A stretch of 64,000 bases of DNA, taken from Ophiura sarsii. Taxonomy: Eukaryota; Echinodermata; Ophiuroidea; Amphilepidida; Ophiuridae. Shown piece after piece: positions 57,801 to 64,000 of the stretch. The notes beneath the pieces are model-generated. The model was not told the origin of the DNA, did not search any database, and saw only the letters and a list, made by a program, of their open reading frames with translations. Location of the stretch: positions 26,871,905 to 26,935,904 of the forward strand of contig CM069448.1 of the NCBI GenBank assembly GCA_035610835.1. Reading direction: 5' to 3'. The translations under genes and the position numbers were made by a program. The first letter of the stretch is position 1. Each line of letters opens with the position of its first letter.

Positions 57801-60501
57801 CCAACCCCAAATGTTAAGCCAAGCCGCACGCATTAATTTCAGGTACTTGCAATGGCCATACAGCACGGGCGTTAACGGCTCTCACCACCGCCGCGCTACG
57901 GTCATGTTCTGCCAAGCACGCATAATAATTCCAGGTAGGCCGTAGGGCCAACTTGCAAGAGAAATAACCACGGGCACATCACCGCATAGAGGCAGGACAC
58001 CCGTCGCGCAGTGGCGCCTCGGTGTTCAGCCAAACACAGGCACGCATATCCCGTGCCGAATTTGATGACCCAGTTGCGTTATAGTATTGTTAAAATCCCT
58101 ACCACCGGCAAGTATTGTAGTCCCTGCCACCAGTAAAATATGGAAAGGCCCACGGCCCCACATTGAACAAGCGCCCTAATAATACTTCAAGCCGAGGAGT
58201 GTTTGCTTGAAAAATATATATTTTTTTTGGAAATTTGAGTCCGTAGATGTATAATTTACACATGATAGGCCTACAAACGTAAACAAGTATATAATAGTCC
58301 GTATCCAAATTAAAGTTACAGCGTCCATATTTCTATACTTTAATCTTTACCAAAAGGGGTTACCCCAGTACAAACCGTCATATTCCCACCATCCATTTTT
58401 GTTACTTATACCATCAGAGTTCAGAGTTTTTATTAACCAAACATATAATCATCATGCATCCATCGGGAGTTTAATTAATTTGTTTGGTATGGTACGGGGG
58501 GAAACCTGCAACTTCACGCTATGAATTATACCCACCAGCCCCTTGGATTACCCCGTGCATAACTTAACCATATCCCTGGGCCATCGCGCGCCGTATACCG
58601 GTCGTAGATAATTGGGGTTGTTCTACGGTACGCGCGGGGATAGGGGCCTACTGTATTTGCCGGGTACTTTGACTACCACTCAGGGGTTTAAAACAGAAAC
58701 CCTGTTCTACGGGCCCGGCGAATTTATTAACCGTTGTCCGTATTAAACTAACATTTGCCAAACACTGTATACATTGCTGTACAATGTACATGTGCATGTG
58801 TTTACTATATAACCTTTACTCGTCAATGCTGAGACTAGGTATAATTATTAGTCTCAGGGCAAAGGTATCACACGTTTGTTACGGTAAATAACATCGCGGC
58901 CCGGCCGACACATTTTTAAAGAAATTAGTGAAAAGAACTTCACGTGCAAATGATTACCGACCAAATAATCTTTTGGTTTGTCAAAATACGGCACAATTGT
59001 AACATATATATTTGAGTTTTACGGTCATCTTCAAGGTGGAAACTCCAAATTAAACATATAAAATACAGAACAGAGATGATCTTTTTCCGTCGACTATAAT
59101 AATAAGCCTAACCACCAACCCCAAATGTTAAGCCAAGCCGCGCGCAATAATTTCAGGTACTTGCAGTGGCCATACAGCACGGGGTGTTAACGGCTCTCAC
59201 AACCGCCGTGCTACGTCATGTCAGCAAGCACGCATAATAATTCGGCCTACTTGCAATGGAAATAACCACGGGCACATCACCGCATAAGAGGCAGGACACC
59301 CGTCGCGCAGTGGCGCCTTGGTATGTTCAGCCAAACACAGGCACGCATATCCCGTGCCGAATTTCCCCCGTGCCTCTCCCGGCTATTAGTTGCGGAGTGT
59401 CGATAGCCGCTTATAAATTAATTATTAAAACATGACTAATAAACAAAGGAAAGTGTATCCGTGTATAAGGAACCAAAATATCCAACTATGAAACACATAT
59501 AACAACTATTCAATCACTGTCAAAAGCCAACAAAATTAACACAGTCGTATTATAATTTCTTTTAATTGGTTCAAGTTCTGCTTATCACTTGCAATCGGCA
59601 TACATTAAAATGTATTTTCTCACTTTGAAAACCGTGCTATCGGCATACATTAAAATGTATTTTCTCACTTTGAAAACCGTGCTAAACGCACATGTTCGAT
59701 TGTATGAGAAATAATTACACACATATCGAACAGTTCGAACTTGTAATCATTGTTACGATATTTAATGTACATGTATATACCCAACAACATCTTGTGTGCT
59801 GTACCGGGGTACATGTACTCATGCATAATAGATTTACAACCGGGCCGCCACACAGATCTTGTGTGATCATGTGTGACATTGTGTATGCATGATAGATTTA
59901 CCACGGCCGCACTGAGACACAGATTACATTGATCCATCGCTCGTGCTGATTTGCGGTATAAATAGGGAGGCGAGTTTGTACGTAGGCGAATTTCACGGTG
60001 GGCAATACTTACGGGAGGCAACTTGTACAGGAGGCAACATGTACGAGAGGCGAAGTGTCCTGTGGACATATTCGCGCGTAGCAGAAAATTTTGGAAACTA
60101 ATAAGTGTTTAAACTTTTTTGACCCCCCTCTGTTGCGGTTCTCAACACTTTTTTGACCCCCCCCCCCCCTTTGCAGAGTATCAACACTTTTTGGCGCCCC
60201 CCCCCCCCCCTATAATTATCCAGCCCCCCACACCAAAGTATTTATGAACGCTCCCTTAGTTGATCATGTCAAATTGATCATATTTTTTTGTTTCTTATTA
60301 CCGTATGTTTCAGGCCGTCGAGTATGTCTTGGAGAAAATTTAGCGAGGATGGAATTGTTCATATTCTTCACCCATATTCTGCATAAATTCACCATCCGTA
60401 AGGCATCTCCAGAGCTCGTCTATTCACTGAAGGGTATATCAGGAGTTACGCATGGCCCTACATCTTTTGAAATCGTAGCAGAAATCCGACTTGACAATTG
60501 A
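39451..60501 (+). CDS. Cytochrome P450, CYP2-clan, gene 2 (intact frame, altered helix I)
   Basis: Exons 39451-39814, 46926-47882 and 60314-60501 match gene 1 in length (364, 957, then 188 bp) and phase and give 502 residues. Anchor, PPGPWSLPLIG, W131/R135, ELQR (364-367), PERF and FSTGRRVCLGE with Cys445 are all intact, and the usual Pro before FSTG is kept (PFSTG). The helix-I motif is AGTQTI instead of AGTETT: the acidic residue of the oxygen-activation pair is Gln310, Thr311 remains. By my count 16 of the first 121 residues differ from gene 1. The protein could be an active P450 with altered chemistry or an impaired one. Intron 2 is 12.4 kb, but intron remnants shared with gene 1 on both sides (51505-51660 and 60255-60313) support joining exon 3 to this gene. 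Likely a microsomal monooxygenase; substrate unknown. Confidence 0.87.
40667..40825 (+). mobile_element. Truncated copy of the CTATAGATGGGG MITE
   Basis: Matches 31677-31830 almost base for base (GTGACGTCACACCGGGCATT, TTGTTTAGGACCCGTGC) and then diverges before the right inverted end. It lies in gene 2 intron 1, a position not shared with gene 1. Confidence 0.85.
41135..41965. repeat. 105-bp tandem repeat with GCGCGAAGCGCGC core
   Basis: Seven to eight diverged units; GAAGCCATCTTG occurs at 41282, 41387, 41490, 41598, 41702, 41806 and 41914. Each unit has a palindromic core near ACGCGCGAAGCGCGCAAA and AACTAAAATGGTCCAGAAAA. Located in P450 gene 2 intron 1. Confidence 0.9.
42632..44716 (-). 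pseudogene. LINE reverse transcriptase frame
   Basis: Longest intact part of the LINE ORF2: end of the endonuclease, a basic linker, then all reverse-transcriptase boxes including the catalytic YADD and FDTVTVDHDILCNKLQ. A stop comes before the true C terminus, which continues in another frame at 42620-42429 (HRYNTRGSATNFLVP). Confidence 0.9.
44643..45256 (-). pseudogene. LINE apurinic-type endonuclease, split by a frameshift
   Basis: 45256-44876 carries GISETWLDDS and GGGVCVYIRND, and 44897-44643 carries MILGDINVNF, the expected order of APE-type endonuclease motifs. The overlap at 44876-44897 marks the frameshift. Confidence 0.85.
45507..46824 (+). repeat. Minisatellite in P450 gene 2 intron 1, interrupted
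   Basis: About 20 units of 29-33 bp, core CAATCTATTATCGGTTGAGA plus AATAAACAG, at 45507-45940 and 46614-46824, split by the element at 45941-46613. It ends 100 bp before exon 2. Two unit types alternate (AATAAACA and AATAACACAT). Confidence 0.92.
45941..46613. mobile_element. Long-TIR element inside the minisatellite
   Basis: Inverted arms of about 210 bp start CAGGGTGAGTCAAAAAACTG and share AGTGGAAAGAAGCCAT and GCATTTTTCGTTTG. Its outer 15 bp match the right end of the element at 9239-9529. No transposase. The target duplication is unclear because the flanks are repeats. Confidence 0.85.
46926..47882 (+). CDS. P450 gene 2, exon 2
   Basis: 957 bp after TTTAATTCAG, donor GTTTGT. No stop or frameshift. 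It carries AGTQTI in helix I and the ELQR helix-K motif. Confidence 0.95.
47919..48195. repeat. 144-bp direct duplication
   Basis: CATGTTAGGATATACAAAAC (47921) recurs as CATGTTAAGATATACAAAAC (48065); both units contain GACAGCAA.ATTTGCCTGTAT and end ACCGAAGAGGTA. The frame is open through both, but no motif is seen. It begins 40 bp after the exon 2 donor of P450 gene 2. Confidence 0.85.
48396..49425. mobile_element. hAT-type non-autonomous element, 1030 bp, perfect 8-bp duplication
   Basis: Ends CAAGGGCGGATAT / ATATCCGCCCCTG, flanked by GCTATATA on both sides (48388-48395, 49426-49433). Inside, three tandem copies of a roughly 235-bp unit (TTTTCAATACAATATTGGTC, GATCGCACCAAATGAGTTTG, CCCCCCTCAGACTCCCCCCT) and G/C runs. 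A purine-rich tract fills 48505-48600. Confidence 0.92.
49690..49950 (+). pseudogene. Mariner-like transposase remnant
   Basis: Reads LKIMLYHDNASPHKNHITQI then LMEDRPNSPDLAPCDFWLFP before a stop. HDNA.PH and the NSPDLAPCDFWLFP block are the second and third catalytic regions of mariner-type transposases. Only this C-terminal part survives. Confidence 0.8.
50040..51195. mobile_element. PIF/Harbinger-like non-autonomous element
   Basis: Ends AGGCTGGCTCACATAGTA / complement of AGGCTGGCTTACACTATG, with TAA at both borders (50037-50039 and 51196-51198). A 3-bp TWA duplication suggests PIF/Harbinger. GC-rich inside, with many ACGGCAACGA-like repeats. The small open frames have no motif. Confidence 0.7.
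50161..50300 (-). mobile_element. L2-like LINE 3' tail nested in the PIF-like element
   Basis: On the minus strand: AAAGCGCTTTGTGTTATTTG, AAGGCGCTATATAAACACGG and (ATT)n, the same tail style as the LINE at 21727. A 3'-end-only insertion. Confidence 0.65.
51330..51770 (+). other. Surviving homology to P450 gene 1 intron 2, with poly-C runs
   Basis: 51505-51660 (TAGAGAATCACCATTGTAC, GAATGAGT, AAAAGAGTCGTTCTA, AGAGTACGT) aligns with 30750-30900 in gene 1 intron 2. Poly-C runs at 51344-51364 and 51735-51758 flank it. Confidence 0.8.
53174..54710. repeat. 650-bp tandem array carrying M1 MITEs, inside element B
   Basis: AGCAAGCATT recurs at 53176, 53824 and 54476. Each unit contains ATAACCGAAAA, GGTGTTATTC-like sequence, an M1 MITE (53341-53556, 53992-54212, truncated at 54639) and GGGATTGAAGAAGGTCGAAT. 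The MITE was therefore amplified with its unit. Confidence 0.85.
54730..56075. repeat. Interior segment of element B shared with element A
   Basis: Collinear with 17711-18520 and 19117-19220: GAAGAAACGCCCAACGAAAG, GTCGCGTTTGATCTCAATCA, TTGTCTCTAATATTGAATTG and TTCTTATGTTTAGTGCAATA occur in both. Diverged with many indels. Confidence 0.78.
56612..57203. mobile_element. Long-TIR MITE nested in element B
   Basis: Inverted arms of about 165 bp begin GTCATCACATAAGTAACTGA and share TAACTCTAAAAGTATAACTC, CTACATAAACAT and CTCAAATTCAAGAA-like sequence. There is no coding content. Confidence 0.8.
57204..59370. repeat. Large direct duplication inside element B
   Basis: 57206-57615 recurs at 58070-58510 (TTGTAAAATCCCTACCACCG, CATTGAACAAGCGCCCTAAT) and 57616-58060 recurs at 58937-59360 (ACTTCACGTGCAAATGA, GTCGACTATAATAAT, GACACCCGTCGCGCAGTGGC). 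58511-58936 is present once only. Confidence 0.88.
59582..59684. repeat. 51-bp tandem duplication
   Basis: ATCGGCATACATTAAAATGT plus TTTCTCACTTTGAAAACCGT occurs twice in succession, at about 59594 and 59639. Confidence 0.9.
60314..60501 (+). CDS. P450 gene 2, exon 3
   Basis: 188 bp after GTATGTTTCAG: RRVCLGENLARMEL to the C terminus EIRLDN and TGA. About seven residues differ from gene 1 exon 3, and three extra codons are read before the stop. Confidence 0.93.
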
Positions 60502-60607
60502 CACAGTTGTGGTGTATATCTATATAGCTTGTTAGCGGGGGGGGGGGGGGGGGTAGTGGGCAAACTGCCCCGCGAAGGACTTAAATAAGTTCAGGGCAAA
60601 AATCTCA

Positions 60608-60613
60608 AATAAA
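60608..60613 (+). promoter_or_regulatory. Candidate polyadenylation signal of P450 gene 2
   Basis: AATAAA about 107 bp after the stop, in a flank homologous to gene 1's (GGGCAAACTGC.CCGCG and AGGCTGGAAAGA are shared with 31325-31373). Confidence 0.4.
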
Positions 60614-61047
60614 GGCTGGAAAGACAGGGAGAAGTGAGAGTAAGGAGGAATATATTACTGGAAGTAAGGTGAGGAGATAAGAAATAGGAAGTGAAAGGTG
60701 AACTGGTGAAAGATCCGGGAATGGAGAACGGAAGGAGTGATTGTGTAAAATGGGAAATTGTTAAAACATATAAGGTGATGATAACTTGCCCTCCCATCTC
60801 ATCACCACATTGCTATGATTGCCATCTACGCCCAACAAAGCGAACTCCGGGATTTATAAAAAAGGTTAAAATTGCGAAATTGAAGCTAAGATAACCAAGG
60901 AAAGCTTTTATTACGACCGTGCGTATTTTTTAGATGTGAACAATTTGGAATGTGTTTATTACGGTAGATTTATGTATTTAATCTAAATTTTGATATCATT
61001 TTAAATATTGAATACATAATATATAGACTCGGACAAAATCCTAGAGG

Positions 61048-61705
61048 CTGATTTTACGTGGATGACAGATGAAGAGTCGAGCGCTAAAGTATACAAAGCC
61101 ATATTGTTGATGAGAGTCTCAAGCGACTGAAATACATGTAGTAAATATTATATAGCTATATGTTGGCCTATAAACATGCTAGCAGAACCTATGACTAACG
61201 AAACTCAATTGAATCCACACAAGGATCGAGCGAAGGATCTTCACTATCGCGTCGAAGAATTAACCACGATACCATAAAGGCGGGGCTTACGTGGATGACA
61301 GATGAACGAGGACTAATGTATACAAAGCCATTGTTGAGAGTCTCAAGCGACCGAAATACATGTAGTAAATATTAGCTATATGTTGGCATAAATGCATGAT
61401 TCTACCAGAACATGCAACTACGAAACTCAATTGAATCCACACGAGGATCGAGCAAATGATACAAGTAAAAGAAATGAATAAATGATATAATATAGACAAG
61501 GACAAATTTGCGTGAATTGAATTAACATTGACCTTAAAATACACGGTCTCGAGCCCCGGGTCCCTTTCACTACCGGTCACTTTCACGGTTCACTAGACCA
61601 TAGAGGCTGGTTTACGTGGATGAAATCTGATGAACGAGCGCTGAAGTTACAAAGCCATTGTTGAGTGTCTCAAGCGACCGAATGTTTGTTATAGGCCAAC
61701 AAGCT
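61048..61705. repeat. Three diverged direct repeats downstream of P450 gene 2
   Basis: Units near 61048, 61281 and 61608 share TTACGTGGATGA, ACAAAGCCATTGTTGAG and GTCTCAAGCGACCGAA; the first two also share ACATGTAGTAAATATTA. No gene recognised here or in 61706-62018. Confidence 0.85.
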
Positions 61706-62018
61706 AATAAATATTTACTACTTGTACTTGATTAGGTAAATTCAAATATGACTTTCCGTGTTCATATATTGTAAAAAGAAATAATTTTATGTTCAGTGGG
61801 ATAGGTTATTAATTTTGATGAATATAATGATATAAAATACTGTGTTGAAAGTTTGAATTAAATCAATTGTAACACCAAACAAAGGAGATTGACAAATAAA
61901 TTTGAATTTGTAATTTAAATAATATTATTGTCTTGATGTGTGATCCCTATATGAGTGTTTTAGGTTCTAGCATTAAACATCTGTTAGCTTTGCTTATAGT
62001 TTTGCCTGGCTTCGCTAT

Positions 62019-62114
62019 GAGACGGCTCGGCTCGGCTCGGTTCGGCTCGGATCGGATCGGATCGGATAGGATCGGATCGGATCGGATAGGATCGGATCGG
62101 ATCGGATCGGATCA
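62019..62114. repeat. CGGCT/CGGAT microsatellite
   Basis: About 18 pentamers, CGGCT then CGGAT, with occasional AGGAT. Confidence 0.95.
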
Positions 62115-62388
62115 GGAAACACATTTCCTCACATAGCCTTTAATTCTGTTGACATTGCTATTTTGGGTCGATTCTGGAAGCGTACCGGCCATAAGTAAAA
62201 CAACCGCCCAAGATGAGATGCACACTATAGGTCACCATAATAGTCCTGTTTCTTGTGTATGATTTTATTTTAACTCATTTGTTTCCTACATTTTGATTGT
62301 TTGTCTTTTTAAGTAATATTGACCCTCAGGAATTCAAATTTCATTCTTCTCATTTCCCAACATATATAGCAACCATCCTAAACTTAAA

Positions 62389-64000
62389 AAAAACTATCGT
62401 CCTGTATATAATCTCCCGTTAATGGTTGTATTGGAAAGTTATAGAACGTGCAGCAAACAACCAGCTTCAAAGCTACATCACTGACAATGATCTCCACACA
62501 AAGAATCCGTCTGCGCATCAGACGCTTTCATAGAGTTGAACCGGATGGCAAATGACTTACTTCGTGCTGTTGATGACCGTGATGAACTGGTATTACTTGA
62601 TTTGTCCGCTGCTTTTGACTACGTTGACCATAATTGCTCAAAAGACTAAATCTTAGATATGGTGTCACTGGAAAGACGCACGAGTGGTTCTCAAGCTACT
62701 TGGAGAAGCGAACATAATCAATCATTATACAGTTATATCAAATCCACCATTCCTTGACTGGGGAGTACCTCAAGGCTATGTTGTTGGTCTTGAACAATTT
62801 GTCTTTTTTTTGGCTCCTATCGAAGACATCATAAGCAAGCATGGACTTTTAAGCGTCTCTTATGCTGACGACACAAATCTACGTCGTAATCATACCATCT
62901 AATTGTGACATTGAGATAGAGAGAGAGTAGAAAATTGTATCGAGGACATTCGTTCCTGGATGGCTGCCAACAAATTGATGTTAAATGATGCCAAGACCGA
63001 ACTGCTGCACGTGTCTTCCCGTTTTGCCAAGAACAGGGGCGTAACAGAGGTTGGTTGTCGGGGGGGGGGGGGGGGGGGGGGGGGCGGCACAGCCAAAAAA
63101 AAATCCTGGTTAGAATAATTCCGTCCCGGAATTTTTCGTAAAAGGTTGCCCCAAATTTTTTCCCAGTCAGTCACCTCGTGAATTTCACGTAAGTGGGGGG
63201 GAGGGGGGGGGGGGGATATTATTTGTTGGGAGTGGCTGTTTTAATAACAATTCAACCAGCATGCTTATATAGGCTTTTTAAGCCTGGCCCGAGCAATTTG
63301 CTTGAGTCTGGTCCCTTCAGGGGGGGGGGGGGGGGGTGTACAGTCGCAGTACAGTCAACAATTTGTTGACTGTTGTGCTTTTTGTACTCCGAAATTTTCT
63401 TCTTTCTTTCCCTTTCTTCTTTTCTTTCTTTCCCCTTTTTTCTTCTTTTCCTTTTTCTTTTTCCTCCCTTTTTCCTTTCTCTCTCTCTTTTCTTTCCCTT
63501 TCTCCCCCTTCTTTTCCTCTTTTCCCTTCCCCCATTTTTCCTGGTGGGTAGGTTTGAATTCCTCCTGAGCACAGTGCCCCCCCCCCCCGGCTGTTACGCC
63601 ACTGGCCAAGAACCTTACTACAGACATTAATATTAAGATCGGGGATTCAACTATACATGTGCCTCCGTCGAAAACAGTGCGCGTATAACTCGGTGTCATT
63701 CTCGACAGTAATCTTTGTAAATGACCAGTCATGTCAATAGTTAGTGCAGAAGTGCCTCTTCGCGATCATATATAGAATTGGAAAACTTTGGCGATACTTC
63801 TAGCAGCAAACAACGTGGTACATGCCTTCATTTCGTCTCGTCTAGACGACTGTAACAGTATCCTATACGGCCTGGCGGACAAAGAACTCAACAAACTTGA
63901 GTTTTAACTCAACAAACTTGAGTTTTAACTCAACAAAAGAATCCAAAATTGAGCTGCCAGACAGACTCGTGAGCCTAACCAAAAAGCGCAATCAACATGA
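62389..64000 (+). pseudogene. Decayed L2/CR1-like LINE reverse transcriptase, cut by a hAT element and window end
   Basis: Scattered frames read YRPVYNLP, NNQLQSYITDNDLHTKN, LVLLDLSAAFDYVDHN, GVPQGYVVGLEQF, SYADDTN and IRSWMAANKLMLNDAKTELL up to 63033. After the inserted element they resume with INIKIGDSTI and ISSRLDDCNSILYGLADKEL, then IQNCAAR-like text at the end. Many stops and frameshifts. A 22-bp unit (ACTCAACAAACTTGAGTTTT) is repeated near 63890-63940. Confidence 0.8.
63034..63604. mobile_element. hAT-type element inserted in the LINE, perfect 8-bp duplication
   Basis: Ends CAGGGGCGTAACAG / CTGTTACGCCACTG (one mismatch), flanked by GCCAAGAA at 63026-63033 and 63605-63612. The inside is made of long G-runs, a pyrimidine tract (63400-63540) and a C-run. 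All open frames in it are composition artefacts. Confidence 0.92.

Larger units (their letters stand above)
52118..60059. mobile_element. Fold-back element B, about 7.9 kb, arms of repeated TTGCCTCCCGTAAAT
   Basis: The left arm (52118-52240) and right arm (59953-60059) are inverted and begin GACACTTCGCCTC; both contain TTGCCTCCTG, TTGCCTCCCGTAA, CGCCTACGTACAA and CGCCTCCCTATTTAT. The arm is six to seven degenerate units of about 15-17 bp; the left has one extra unit. No target duplication could be read with confidence. The interior 54730-56070 matches element A (17711-19220). No transposase recognised. It occupies intron 2 of P450 gene 2. Confidence 0.78.

Noticed and set aside
52118..60059. 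Reading the end of element B as having a target duplication
   Set aside because: Flanks of the arms (CGAATGCTA and CTGTGGACA) do not match; the exact ends of B remain uncertain.
63302..63732. Several 70-125 codon frames rich in Phe/Ser/Pro or Lys/Glu/Gly
   Set aside because: Pyrimidine/purine tract inside a hAT-type element; strand-symmetric low complexity.

Overview
This is animal nuclear DNA, most likely from an invertebrate deuterostome; an echinoderm or hemichordate would fit, but that is inference. The evidence is spliced GT-AG genes, an SH2 adaptor of the SLP-76/BLNK type, CYP2-clan cytochrome P450s, and a dense mix of LINE, SINE, Penelope-like, DIRS-like, hAT-like and small inverted-repeat transposons, with many poly-G/C runs. 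No bacterial or viral genome features are seen.

Layout. From about 2.0 to 7.4 kb lie the last five coding exons of a proline-rich SH2 adaptor on the + strand; its 5' end is outside the window or unrecognised. Its final coding segment has been copied six more times directly downstream. From 8 to 14 kb there are only small inverted-repeat elements. From 14.2 to 21.7 kb a LINE 3' fragment is split by a 7-kb fold-back element (A), bounded by a perfect 9-bp duplication. From 22.9 to 25.4 kb come homopolymers, a very long TAAA microsatellite and a broken ORF. From 25.35 to 27.8 kb lies a second fold-back region (C) carrying two SINEs, running almost to the start of P450 gene 1 (27892-31264, three exons, 500 aa, intact). 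From 31 to 39 kb is intergenic DNA with Penelope-like and DIRS-like remnants. P450 gene 2 (39451-60501, three exons, 502 aa, intact) is a tandem paralogue whose two introns have been inflated from 1.4 and 0.4 kb to 7.1 and 12.4 kb by a LINE, minisatellites, hAT, mariner and PIF-like elements and a third, 7.9-kb fold-back element (B). From 60.5 to 64 kb are gene-2 flank repeats and a decayed LINE split by a hAT-type element.

How it fits together. The two P450 genes have the same exon lengths and phases, share intron and 3'-flank remnants, and are clearly a local duplication. Copy 1 keeps the canonical oxygen-activation motif in helix I; copy 2 has lost the acidic residue of that motif. The most unusual structures are the three large fold-back elements. 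Each has arms made of a short motif repeated in degenerate form (about 12-18 bp). The motif differs between elements, while A and B share interior sequence. All coordinates come from reading the sequence by eye; family names for transposons rest on terminal motifs, target-site duplications and remembered protein motifs, not on a database search.
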